The notes below the pieces were generated by a model. That model was not told the origin of the DNA and did no database searches. It saw nothing but the letters and a program-made list of their open reading frames with translations. From assembly GCA_023441255.1 (NCBI GenBank), contig JAEZPW010000313.1, positions 1 through 64,000 on the forward strand: 64,000 bases of DNA, in the 5' to 3' direction. Every line of letters begins with the position of its first letter. Within the stretch, counting starts at the first letter, position 1. Made by a program: the position numbers and the translations under genes. The DNA comes from Acidobacteriota bacterium. Lineage in GTDB: Bacteria; Acidobacteriota; Terriglobia; Terriglobales; Acidobacteriaceae. Positions 1-7,930 of this stretch are shown piece after piece.

Positions 1-540
1 GTTGTAGAGGGGGGATCTGCGCAGAAAGCGAATATCAGACCGGGAGACGTCGTCGTTGGTGTGGATGGTACCACCATCAATCGATTCGTCGAGTTTGTGG
101 CCCGGCTATATCAGAAGCAGCCGGGCAGCACTATCACGTTGCAGTTATTGCGAGGCCATGGTTCGTTTTCGACAATTCTTCCAGTTACAGAAAGGCGAGG
201 ACAACCAGAGATAGCAGAAAAGGGAGCCAAGTCTGAACGGAACCTCATTGCACGCCTTGGCGTCTACGCCGCTGATATCAAAGTTGAGACGGGGGACGCT
301 ATGCCGCTATTGCGGCAACCCTGGGGCGTGCTAGTGACCGGGAAGTCGATGACAGAGGAAGGGAGTGAGAGCCAGCGCGCACTCGAGGTCGGAGATGTGA
401 TCCACAGTATGAACGGAGTTCCTGTAAAGAGTGCCGTCGAACTGCGTTCATCAGCTGCCAAGCTACATCCAGGCGACGCAATTGTGTTACACGTAGAGCG
501 CAAACGGAAGTTGTTGTTTGTGTCGTTTCAGGCTGAATGA
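1..540 (+). CDS. Tandem PDZ-domain protein, 3' end (HtrA/DegP-like protease, partial)
   Basis: The reading frame is open from base 1, so the gene begins upstream of the window. What remains is about 179 residues. A first PDZ-like segment carries a GGSAQKANIRPGDVVVGVDG stretch, the usual 'gives access to a downstream buried site' PDZ signature. A second one near the end has a similar GDVIHSMNGVPV stretch. Two C-terminal PDZ domains are the normal tail of periplasmic HtrA/Do serine proteases, which degrade or refold misfolded envelope proteins. The catalytic domain is not in the window, so protease activity is inferred from architecture only; a non-catalytic PDZ scaffold is possible. The next gene runs on the opposite strand and ends 136 bases downstream. 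Confidence 0.75.
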   Translation, partial: VVEGGSAQKANIRPGDVVVGVDGTTINRFVEFVARLYQKQPGSTITLQLLRGHGSFSTILPVTERRGQPEIAEKGAKSERNLIARLGVYAADIKVETGDAMPLLRQPWGVLVTGKSMTEEGSESQRALEVGDVIHSMNGVPVKSAVELRSSAAKLHPGDAIVLHVERKRKLLFVSFQAE

Positions 541-676
541 AAACTGCTTCGGGCTTATCTCACTGAGGTTCTCGCAATAAAGTGCTGACGCCCAGCCGCA
601 AGGAAATGACTAGCAGGGCGTCCGCAGCCAACTTCGAGGAATTGTGGGCGTCTTAGCGTCTCGGAGACCGTCTCCC

Positions 677-1633
677 TTACTGTTGTTGGAAATCGCTAGC
701 GTGCGTGTTGTGCATGTCGCTCGATTCTGGCTTCAGTGTTAGCGGCTTGGTCATTTTAAACATCACTGCTGACTCAGCAGGTAACTCGATGTCGCGCTTG
801 CCCGTCGTTGCTGCTCCAACCGTGCCTGCCCCGGCACCTGCCAATGCACCGATCGCTGCGCCCTTGCCGCCGCCAGCCAGACCGCCCACGACTGCGCCCA
901 GTCCCGTACCGCCGGCAATCACTCCTGCCGTACGTTTCCCTTTACCAGTTGATTCCTGGCTGACTTCTTCCGTCTCTATGTTGTACGGGTGTCCGTGAAC
1001 TGTGACGGAATGAAGCGCGAGGGACAGAACCGCTGCTCCCTTCAGACGGCCGGCCTTCTTGGCGTCCGTCACTACCCCTGTGACTTGCGAGCCTTGTGGA
1101 ATCGCCATTTTGCCCTCGATCGTAATAGGAGTCGACAGTGAACCGCTGAAGGTGGCCCCGACCTGGCTCGTTTTGCTTCCAAGAGGCTGGTCGGTACGAA
1201 TTGTCAGCACTGTACCTTCGGGTATGACAATGGGCTTCGGCGGGGGAGGAGGAGGCGGCGGTGGCGGTGCAACGTGTACCGCGTGTTGCATGCGAGACGG
1301 CTCAGGTGCACTCTGCGCCTGTGGAGGAACTGTCTCCGTACTCGCCATCTCGGCAGGTTCAACGGATAGCTCATCGTCTATGTCAGCGACCCCAGGTTCT
1401 TCCCTGGCAATTTTCTCTACTTCCTGACGAGCTTCTTGCGTCTTTGCCTTACCCTTCAGGGTAACCTTGCCCTTCTTTGATTCCACCGCAACCTGCGCGC
1501 CCTGAGTTTGAGGATCTGCCGACACTTTCTGCTCGATGTCTTTGGATATCGTGTCATCGCCGGGCTTCTTTGCGCATGCGAACGACAGGCCAATAACGAG
1601 GAGCAAAAGAAACAGTGGGGTGAACTTCCGCAT
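677..1633 (-). CDS. BON-domain lipoprotein with polyproline linker and glycine-zipper segment
   Basis: 318 residues from an ATG preceded by AGGAG at good spacing; a longer in-frame start at 1714 lacks this. The N-terminus is a signal peptide ending in LSFAC, so Cys20 is the likely lipidated residue. Residues about 30-95 resemble a BON domain, thought to bind membranes or envelope partners. Next come a linker of consecutive prolines, a basic and beta-rich part beginning IPEGTVLTIRTDQPL, and a glycine-zipper run (GLGAVVGGLAGGGKGAAIG). The likely place is the periplasmic face of a membrane. A dyad (1708..1723) lies 75 bases before the start. Its exact role is unknown. Confidence 0.75.
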   Translation of the reverse strand: MRKFTPLFLLLLVIGLSFACAKKPGDDTISKDIEQKVSADPQTQGAQVAVESKKGKVTLKGKAKTQEARQEVEKIAREEPGVADIDDELSVEPAEMASTETVPPQAQSAPEPSRMQHAVHVAPPPPPPPPPPKPIVIPEGTVLTIRTDQPLGSKTSQVGATFSGSLSTPITIEGKMAIPQGSQVTGVVTDAKKAGRLKGAAVLSLALHSVTVHGHPYNIETEEVSQESTGKGKRTAGVIAGGTGLGAVVGGLAGGGKGAAIGALAGAGAGTVGAATTGKRDIELPAESAVMFKMTKPLTLKPESSDMHNTHASDFQQQ

Positions 1634-1707
1634 AAAACATCTCCTGTCAGGACACGATGTCCTTCGGTCAGCAAGAAAAGATAGCTTCAATGCCAACGAA
1701 ACAAGAA

Positions 1708-1723
1708 CTGCCACTTTTTGCAG
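1708..1723. promoter_or_regulatory. Candidate operator dyad (weak copy) before the BON lipoprotein gene
   Basis: CTG-N10-CAG element with a T-rich centre, 75 bases upstream of the lipoprotein start codon. It matches 11 of 16 positions of the strongest copy (42767..42782). It is listed because the position agrees with other copies; alone it would not be convincing. Confidence 0.3.
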
Positions 1724-1929
1724 TCGCAGAACCCAAAGCCTGAGTTCGAGAACAATGGATGGACAGGCCCCTTGTACGGTTCGACGCGCGTGGGCGTGTC
1801 TGATGCGGTGGTATTCGCAGGCGTTACACGGAGTTATACGGCAGCCTCTTTATCCTCGAATTTTTGGCAGTTCTCCGCCTAGGCGTACGCGGTTAGGATG
1901 CGAGTGTACTTGCCTGCAGTGAGATTTGC

Positions 1930-2220
1930 ATGCTCATAACAGAGATGTATGCCGAAAGCCCGGTGCCGCTGCATAGCGATAGCAGTTTGGGGACTGCATT
2001 TCTGTTTACCCAATTTGCAAATTCCAAGTACCTGGACATCGTGGATACATTCACAGTGGTTGCATTCGTTGTTTCGGTGTTACTTGTGGTTTGTGTCTGC
2101 TGGTTGACTTCAAGAGCTTCCGGCGAACTCTCAAAAAGCGATTCCGAAGGTGTGTTTCAGCATCACATTTGCTTGCGACGGCAAAGCGTCCACGGCGGCG
2201 ACAACAGAAAAACAGGATGA
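1930..2220 (+). CDS. Possible small single-pass membrane protein
   Basis: A 96-residue open frame in an otherwise gene-free 850-base stretch (1634..2484). It has one clear hydrophobic segment, VVAFVVSVLLVVCVCWL, at about residues 43-59. The upstream GTGAG is a poor ribosome binding site, and the C-terminal third is low in hydrophobicity and not family-like. A weak copy of the dyad found elsewhere (1855..1870) lies 60 bases upstream, which is the only positional support. I recognise no family. The rest of this stretch shows no other gene or RNA that I can support. Confidence 0.3.
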   Translation: MLITEMYAESPVPLHSDSSLGTAFLFTQFANSKYLDIVDTFTVVAFVVSVLLVVCVCWLTSRASGELSKSDSEGVFQHHICLRRQSVHGGDNRKTG

Positions 2221-2484
2221 TTGCAACTCAAGCCTCTGGTACTTTCCTTGCGGCGGTCGACGTCTAATTCTGTACCGCCGGAAACGACTACCACCCCTGT
2301 TCCCTCCCGCAAAACAGTTCAACCACTAGAAAAAAATCCCTTGTTGTTCGCGGCCAGAGTCATGCAAGCTTGAACTCCCTTTGCACCCAATAGCAACTTT
2401 TCCGTCGGGGAGTTCATCTTGTTGATACTAAAGGGAAAGGCGCGGCCGATTCTCTGGAGCAACAGCCCGTTGCAAACATCAGGA

Positions 2485-3525
2485 ATGAAAACTCTTGCAT
2501 TTCAGACGGAGACGGTGTCGAAGAGATTCCTCGTCGTGTTGGCACTCTTTCTGGCTGTCTTCTGCCTGCCACTGAGCAGAGCCCAGGATTCTACCGATGT
2601 CCATGTTGTTCCGCGCGCACCAAAAGACAAAAACAACACGCAACAACCAGATCTGTCGGATTTTCGGACTAGCCTGTTAAAGGTCCAGGTCGACTTGGTG
2701 CTCGTCCCAGTCACTGTTACCGACTCTATGAATCGCCCGATAATTGGGCTCGGCAAGGATGACTTCACCGTCTTTGAAGACGAAAGACCGCAGGACATTC
2801 GATATTTCTCGACCGAGGACGCACCGATATCGGTGGGTATTCTTCTCGACGTAAGCGGCACGATGAGCAACAAAATCGATGCTGCCCGCGAAGCGCTCGG
2901 TGAATTCTTCCAAGCCTCGCATCCAGACGACGATTACTTCGTCATCACCTTTGCGGACCGGCCGACATTGCTCGCCGATTCGACGAAATCCATCGGTGAC
3001 ATTCAGGGGAAACTCGCGACGGTTAAGCCGTTTGGGTACACCGCGCTCCTGGACGCGATTGAGATGGGGATCGAGAAGTTGCGGTCCGCACGTTATCCCC
3101 GGCGTGCCCTTCTGATCATCTCTGACGGCGGAGACAACGCAAGCCGGCACAAACTCAGACACGTGAAGAGCGAAGTGGAAGAGTCCGGCGTTGAGGTATA
3201 TGCTATCGGCCTGTTCGACGACGGCCTGCCAGTATTCAAGTCACTTGACGAAAAGCTTGGAAACCGGATCCTTTCCCGAGTGACGGAGGCCAGCGGAGGC
3301 CACGCGGTGACAGTCGAAAACCTCGCGAAGTTACCCTCGATAGCCAGCAGCATTAGCACCGAAATGAGGAGTCAGTACCTGCTTGGATATCGGCCAGCAA
3401 AGCAAGTCCGTGACGGGAGATGGCGAAAGATCAAGGTACAAGTGACTTCTGCCTCTCCTCATCAGAGTGACACGGTCCGGTTACATCCTGCGTACAAGAA
3501 GGGCTATTTGGCTTCTCGCCCATGA
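2485..3525 (+). CDS. Secreted VWFA-related domain protein (Acidobacteria type)
   Basis: 346 residues from the ATG at 2485; a TTG at 2419 would add 22 residues without signal-peptide character. A signal peptide (about residues 15-33, ending SRAQ) is followed by a segment typical of the VWFA-related family: VDLVLVPVTVTDSMNRPI, then DDFTVFEDERPQ. The VWA domain follows. Its metal-ion-dependent adhesion site is visible as DVSGTMS, with a downstream ISDGGDN segment. Such domains bind protein ligands through a divalent metal. The family is greatly expanded in Acidobacteriota and mostly uncharacterised; export to periplasm or surface is inferred. A strong hairpin overlaps the stop codon. Confidence 0.85.
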   Translation: MKTLAFQTETVSKRFLVVLALFLAVFCLPLSRAQDSTDVHVVPRAPKDKNNTQQPDLSDFRTSLLKVQVDLVLVPVTVTDSMNRPIIGLGKDDFTVFEDERPQDIRYFSTEDAPISVGILLDVSGTMSNKIDAAREALGEFFQASHPDDDYFVITFADRPTLLADSTKSIGDIQGKLATVKPFGYTALLDAIEMGIEKLRSARYPRRALLIISDGGDNASRHKLRHVKSEVEESGVEVYAIGLFDDGLPVFKSLDEKLGNRILSRVTEASGGHAVTVENLAKLPSIASSISTEMRSQYLLGYRPAKQVRDGRWRKIKVQVTSASPHQSDTVRLHPAYKKGYLASRP

Positions 3526-3551
3526 CCGGGGCAACCGGTCGTTGCCCCGGT
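3525..3551 (+). terminator. Strong hairpin after the VWFA gene, probable terminator
   Basis: Perfect 11-bp inverted repeat (ACCGGGGCAAC / GTTGCCCCGGT) with a 5-base loop, starting at the last base of the VWFA stop codon. No T-run follows, so an intrinsic terminator is likely but not textbook; it may also shield the 3' end. The next gene converges from the other strand. Confidence 0.5.
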
Positions 3552-3645
3552 TCTGCGCGGATCTGTAGATCCAAAGCGGAACCTGCAATTAAGATAAACG
3601 AATAGTTGGTACTACTAAGCCTCTACGGGTCGTATTGTCCAACCT

Positions 3646-4323
3646 TCAGTACCCGGCTCCGGCACCAAGCAGGAATGTGATGCCGCCTGAATACCGAAGA
3701 TTGTGCTGCCACCTCGTGTCGTTAATGGATCCCACGCCAGGTATATTTACTGGCGAGAAGTGGGTCGGCAGATAGTCGAGCTGAATCGGACGAACCGCGA
3801 TGTGTCTGTGTACCCTTAGATCTATGCCACCGCCGAGAGCGTACGCAAAAGCATTCTGTGTCGTTCTGAACCGGGTGCTAGTCGCGCCGACATCTGCCGT
3901 TACACCGGACGGGACGGTGAATCCCAACGGCAGTAGGCTATTGGAAACACCGAAACTTCTCGAGTTGTGTACGCCGCCTAACAGAAATTCAACAAATGGC
4001 GCAACACGGCCTGCCTTGTTGAAGAACGCACGCGGACCAAAGAGGTACGAGAACTGCGTCTGTTCCAAAGCGCGATCGGGCCCGCTGATGCTCACGCCTT
4101 CTTTGTGAGTACCTCCGAATTCTCCTACTACACCGAAATTTTTGTTGAAGTTCACCTGGAATGCCCCAAGTCCGCCGCTCGGTGTGAACGCGTTAACGTT
4201 GGTTCCGGTATTGACTCGGATGAAAGTGTAGCCCATGTATACTTCGGAGGTCGGCACTTCCTGCGCCATGAGAATACATCCGGCCACAAGCACTAATCCA
4301 AAAAGCACAAACAGTCTTCTCAT
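3646..4323 (-). CDS. Outer-membrane beta-barrel protein
   Basis: 225 residues. The signal peptide (MRRLFVLFGLVLVAGCILMAQ) is followed by EVYMGYTFIRVN, then alternating hydrophobic/aromatic strands such as FGVVGEFGG, FSYLFGPRAFF and RVAPFVEFLLGGVHNS. It ends in HNLRYSGGITFLLGAGAGY. This is the pattern of small 8-stranded OmpA/OmpX-like barrels with periplasmic N-terminus. A Cys at position 16 lies inside the signal region and is not a good lipobox. The function is unknown; structural porins or adhesins of this size are common. Upstream (4324..4574) is gene-free and contains only a weak dyad-like sequence at 4435..4450. Confidence 0.75.
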   Translation of the reverse strand: MRRLFVLFGLVLVAGCILMAQEVPTSEVYMGYTFIRVNTGTNVNAFTPSGGLGAFQVNFNKNFGVVGEFGGTHKEGVSISGPDRALEQTQFSYLFGPRAFFNKAGRVAPFVEFLLGGVHNSRSFGVSNSLLPLGFTVPSGVTADVGATSTRFRTTQNAFAYALGGGIDLRVHRHIAVRPIQLDYLPTHFSPVNIPGVGSINDTRWQHNLRYSGGITFLLGAGAGY

Positions 4324-4574
4324 GTCCTACGCCCCTTTCGTCTGATCGTTGCGGCGCATTCCTTGCACATCGACGCCATGCGCGCCGCGACTAGATCTGA
4401 GCCGGAGAGTACTCGGATTCCCCGATGCGGGGTACTGACAAAACTAGGAGCGTGGCTGCTTCGCATTTGCAGCCATTGAGGGTGCGAAGAGCTACGAAAT
4501 CCAGTGTCATTGACCGGCGTGCTGACAACAACATGCACGAGAAGTGAGCCCGTTCCGATGTCCTTGCGATGTAT

Positions 4575-5315
4575 TCAGTCCTTGTTGTTGGAGCGCTTAC
4601 GGAACATGCGAAAGATCTCGGGTGCGAACTCACTGATCCAGTTTGTGCCAATCCCGACGCCGACTTGAGTGATAGCGCTTTGATAGCCTCGGACTACAAG
4701 GTCGGGATGGCCCGGTTGCCACGAACCAGCGATTGATCCAGCCCCGAAAGCAGCCGCATACGGCATAAGTTGCGGCCTGAGGCGCTTCCCGGTTCGGTCG
4801 TAGGTCACGAAATTCCGGACGATTGCATGTCGAGTGCGGGGCCATAAACCCGTACAGCGACAGCGGTCGTACCGTGGTTCCCAGCCCGTTGCGGCATTGC
4901 CGGCAGCTGATAACGAGTTCTGAATTATGAATTGTGCCTGCCTTGACACTATACGTTTGCCGTACCCCCCTATTCCGTCTCCCCACTCCGGCGGGCTGTT
5001 AGCTATCTGATCGTGTACGGAGAATAGAGCTGTCTTTATATAGATACCGGGGGTCGTGAAGGTCTGTCTCACATACAAACGCAGCCGTTCGTCGCCGGTC
5101 AGCGGCTTGAGTGGTACGTCGCGTGGGACGTAAGCTCCGTATAGCCAGTTGACATTAACTTGCCCGTCGCCAGCATCATGTACTTTGCTGGTGGTGTCAG
5201 CCTGTGCAGAGCAGCGCGGACCCATGATGCCAATCAGGATTGCAAGCGCGTAGCTATAAAGACGATAGTTGTGTCTCAACCGACCGCTGAGAAAGTGATC
5301 GCATTGGAAGCACAC
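4575..5315 (-). CDS. Exported protein of unknown function
   Basis: 246 residues from the GTG at 5315, chosen because AAGGA lies about 8 bases upstream and because it puts a hydrophobic segment (YALAILIGIMGPRCSAQA) at the N-terminus as a signal peptide. An in-frame GTG at 5441 would add 42 residues. The mature part has no recognised domain. Visible features are an RLRLYVRQTFTTPGIYIK segment, a Cys pair (RCRCTG) in the middle, and a glycine-rich, weakly hydrophobic C-terminus (QVGVGIGTNWISEF). It may be envelope-associated. The upstream region is shared with the divergent DUF4136 gene and contains a good dyad copy. Confidence 0.6.
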   Translation of the reverse strand: MCFQCDHFLSGRLRHNYRLYSYALAILIGIMGPRCSAQADTTSKVHDAGDGQVNVNWLYGAYVPRDVPLKPLTGDERLRLYVRQTFTTPGIYIKTALFSVHDQIANSPPEWGDGIGGYGKRIVSRQAQFIIQNSLSAAGNAATGWEPRYDRCRCTGLWPRTRHAIVRNFVTYDRTGKRLRPQLMPYAAAFGAGSIAGSWQPGHPDLVVRGYQSAITQVGVGIGTNWISEFAPEIFRMFRKRSNNKD

Positions 5316-5473
5316 GCGTAAGTTCCTTCGGACTGGTTTCGTCCTGAATCGCCTCTCGACAGTGTCATCCCACCAAATTGACTTCACACGCCACAACGCC
5401 TCGCTGAGGGCAAGCAGTACGGACGGACAAACCCTTAGCACTACAGATTAATGAGCAATGCTGATGCGGGCTA

Positions 5474-5489
5474 TTCGCAAATTTGCTAG
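5474..5489. promoter_or_regulatory. Candidate operator dyad between divergent genes
   Basis: TTCGCAAATTTGCTAG matches 13 of 16 positions of the perfect palindrome at 42767..42782 and contains the full GCAAATTTGC core. It lies in the divergent region, 117 bases before the DUF4136 start at 5606 and 159 before the start at 5315. The rest of 5316..5605 shows no gene. Confidence 0.5.
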
Positions 5490-5605
5490 TGCAATCGTCT
5501 CGTTGCGGTTACGAGTCTTCTTGCTCTTTAGAGAGGCACTGTGGGTATTGGTAGTGGTGCGAAAGACCATGATCAGCTTAACTTGTGAGTAAATGGAGGC
5601 TCGTC

Positions 5606-6172
5606 GTGATCAATCGCCGCAGGTCGCGAGTGTTGTGTGTGCTGTTTGTGCTCGTCTTGCCAGTGCTTTTGCACGGGCAAAAGGTGAAGGTCGACTACGA
5701 CAAAGGTGTCGACTTCGCGCGGTTCAAGACCTACATGTGGGGCGAGCTCTATCCAGCACGCCTGCCTATGCTCAGGGTAAACATAGTCGGCGCCATAGAC
5801 GAGCAGCTGACCGCGAAAGGTCTCGTCCGCGTTCAAAAGGACGCTGATCTTGTCGTAACTTATTCGGGTGATATGGTGGGCGAGTCCAATCAGGGAGTGA
5901 GTGCGCCCGCTTATCCGGGCTTTGCAGGCCCTCCTCCTGCGACTGATTCGACAATGTGGACAGGATCAACGGGAGGGAACGGTGGCGGATCGTCAGTTAC
6001 ATACCCCAAGGGTACGCTAGTCGTAGAGTTGATGGATCCTCGTGCAAGCAAAATAACGTGGCGTGCTGTAGGCCAGGTCAAGCTCGATATCGAGAAAAAG
6101 AGCGAATCGGTGACACGGGTGAACGACACGATTGCCAAAATGTTCACTCAATACCCGCCCGTCAGGAAGTAG
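5606..6172 (+). CDS. DUF4136 exported protein (first of a tandem pair)
   Basis: 188 residues from the GTG at 5606, which has GGAGG six bases upstream; a GTG at 5585 is possible but has no ribosome site. After the signal peptide (RVLCVLFVLVLPVLLHGQ) comes KVDYDKGVDFARFKTYMW, the typical opening of DUF4136, where a 'D-x-x-x-D-F-x-x-Y-x-T-Y-x-W' pattern is conserved. The end has LVVELMDPRASKITWRAV and a C-terminal helix. Members are periplasmic proteins or lipoproteins of unknown function. A glycine-rich insert (GSTGGNGGGSS) lies in the middle. The paralogue follows 235 bases downstream, suggesting duplication. Confidence 0.85.
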   Translation: MINRRRSRVLCVLFVLVLPVLLHGQKVKVDYDKGVDFARFKTYMWGELYPARLPMLRVNIVGAIDEQLTAKGLVRVQKDADLVVTYSGDMVGESNQGVSAPAYPGFAGPPPATDSTMWTGSTGGNGGGSSVTYPKGTLVVELMDPRASKITWRAVGQVKLDIEKKSESVTRVNDTIAKMFTQYPPVRK

Positions 6173-6299
6173 TTGCCAGCCACAGAATTTCTCTAAGATG
6201 GCCAGCCGCGGGTGTTTACGAGCAGCCGAGTTCAGGCAGGGTAATAGTTTCGCGAAAGACTGTATGAAACTTTGACACTGACATTCCACTCGCACATCG

Positions 6300-6315
6300 C
6301 TGACAAATTTAGCAG
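6300..6315. promoter_or_regulatory. Candidate operator dyad before the second DUF4136 gene
   Basis: CTGACAAATTTAGCAG matches 13 of 16 positions of the palindrome at 42767..42782 and keeps CTG-N10-CAG with the AAATTT centre. It ends 92 bases before the ATG at 6408. Confidence 0.5.
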
Positions 6316-6407
6316 TCGTGCAGCGGATCAGATTGTCATATCAACGAAGCGGATGAGTGGCGTCCACACCGGCGACGCCGTAGCTCAACTTAGAAGGAGA
6401 CACATTC

Positions 6408-6962
6408 ATGAAGAAGCTCATCGTGGCTACCTTACTGCTACTCATGGCATGTGGCAGCGTCCTTGCTCAGGACGTCAGATACAACTTCGATAAAAGTGCG
6501 GACTTTTCGAAGTTCAAGACCTATAAGTGGGTCGACCTCAAGGGAGCACAGAAACTCGATGATCTGGTCGACAAGCAAATCAAGGCCGCCATCGATGCAC
6601 AACTTGCACAGAAGGGTCTGACCAAGAGCGATACGGACAACGCGGATCTCTTTATCGGCTATCAGCCGGCGGTGGGACAAGAGAAGCAATTCACGTCCTA
6701 CAACACGGGTTGGGGTTATGGACCGGGCTGGGGCGGCGGATGGTATGGCGGTATGGGAACCAGTACGACCTACGGTCAGACATCCACCATCCATACGGGG
6801 CAGTTGGCGCTGGACATGTACGATTCAGCTAACCATTCGCTCGTTTGGCGTGGTGTGGCGAGCAAGACGCTTGATGAGAAGGCTAAGCCCGAAAAACGTC
6901 AAAAAAACCTGGACAAAGCTGTGGCAAAGCTGTTGAAGAACTACCCGCCGAAAGCCAAGTGA
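6408..6962 (+). CDS. DUF4136 exported protein (second of a tandem pair)
   Basis: 184 residues; ATG preceded by AAGGAGA at normal spacing. Signal peptide MKKLIVATLLLLMACGSVLAQ; a Cys at 15 is possible as a lipobox but the context (LLMAC-G) is ambiguous. The mature protein begins DVRYNFDKSADFSKFKTYKW, the DUF4136 opening. It has a glycine/tyrosine/tryptophan-rich insert (GWGYGPGWGGGWYGGMG) and ends LALDMYDSANHSLVWRGVAS plus a lysine-rich helix. It is clearly related to the preceding gene in order of segments, including the position of the glycine-rich insert. Function unknown; envelope location inferred. Confidence 0.88.
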   Translation: MKKLIVATLLLLMACGSVLAQDVRYNFDKSADFSKFKTYKWVDLKGAQKLDDLVDKQIKAAIDAQLAQKGLTKSDTDNADLFIGYQPAVGQEKQFTSYNTGWGYGPGWGGGWYGGMGTSTTYGQTSTIHTGQLALDMYDSANHSLVWRGVASKTLDEKAKPEKRQKNLDKAVAKLLKNYPPKAK

Positions 6963-7143
6963 CGGGGGCGTTGAGTACTCGAACCGGCTGGCATTGCCGA
7001 TGTGTTCCTTTCAACAGAAGGAAACACCGACGATAAAGGTGTTCGTTCTGCGTCGCGGGTTCTCCTCGCTTCGCTTGGTGTAGTTCGGGAACATTGGCGT
7101 TCTTCGGAGCCAATGCAACCGTACTGCCTGAAGGGTAACCTCG

Positions 7144-7770
7144 ATGATGGGCGAGTATCCGGTAGTTTATCTATCTAGCCACGGGCAAACCGCGTGGGAT
7201 CAGACCGGTCGATACAATGGCATGACCGATCTACCCCTCTCGGAGGAAGGTGAGAGCACGGCGCGCGCGCTCAAGAAGCGCCTGCACGGTTTCAAGTTCG
7301 GCAAGGTATTTACCAGCCCGTTGCAGAGGGCTTTTCGTACTTGTGAGTTGGCCGGCTTCGGTGAGCCGGCCGAAATCGATTCAGACCTGCGGGAATGGGA
7401 CTATGGAGATTACGAAGGTCGCACCGAAGCTGAAATCCATGGGGAACACCCCGGTTGGTCTCTATTCCGTGATGGATGTCCTCGCGGAGAGTCCCCAGAA
7501 CAAGTTGCTGCCCGGGCTGATCGGGTCATTTCGCGGTTGCGCTCGATTGGGGAAGATGTCTTGGTCTTTTCGAGTCTGCACTTCGTCCGGGCTCTTGGCG
7601 TGCGGTGGATAGGCCTCGGGCTAACGATCAACGCGCGGCGGTTTGCACTGAACGTTGGCAGCGTCAGCATAGTGGGGTATGAGGACAATCCGGCCAGGCC
7701 CGTCATTCGACTGTGGAATGACACCCGGCACCTGTCTCACAGTCCGATTCATCAAAGGATTGCAAGCTGA
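7144..7770 (+). CDS. Histidine phosphatase superfamily protein with altered RHG motif
   Basis: 208 residues. The frame follows the phosphoglycerate-mutase-like fold in order: VVYLSSHGQTAWDQTGRYNGMTDLPLSEEG, then FGKVFTSPLQRAFRTCELAG, LREWDYGDYEGRTEAEI, and a second histidine in SSLHFVRALGVRWIGL. The phospho-accepting His13 and the acid Glu of REWDYG are present. The Arg that normally precedes the catalytic His (RHG) is Ser here, which should weaken phosphate binding. It may act on a small sugar phosphate or phosphoprotein, or be inactive. The start is either of two adjacent ATGs, with AAGGG upstream. No operon partner is evident. Confidence 0.85.
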   Translation: MMGEYPVVYLSSHGQTAWDQTGRYNGMTDLPLSEEGESTARALKKRLHGFKFGKVFTSPLQRAFRTCELAGFGEPAEIDSDLREWDYGDYEGRTEAEIHGEHPGWSLFRDGCPRGESPEQVAARADRVISRLRSIGEDVLVFSSLHFVRALGVRWIGLGLTINARRFALNVGSVSIVGYEDNPARPVIRLWNDTRHLSHSPIHQRIAS

Positions 7771-7930
7771 AGCATCCCCGGTCGCCTGGCCGATCTCATC
7801 GTTTGCCAGGAACTCGCAAGCGATGACAGCCTTCTCACTGGAACTTCTGTCAGTTGCCTCACTACGTGCCCGATTGGATGCTGTGAATGGCTTCGTCCCG
7901 CTCGCGCTGTGTCTTAATCAGGGGCACGTT

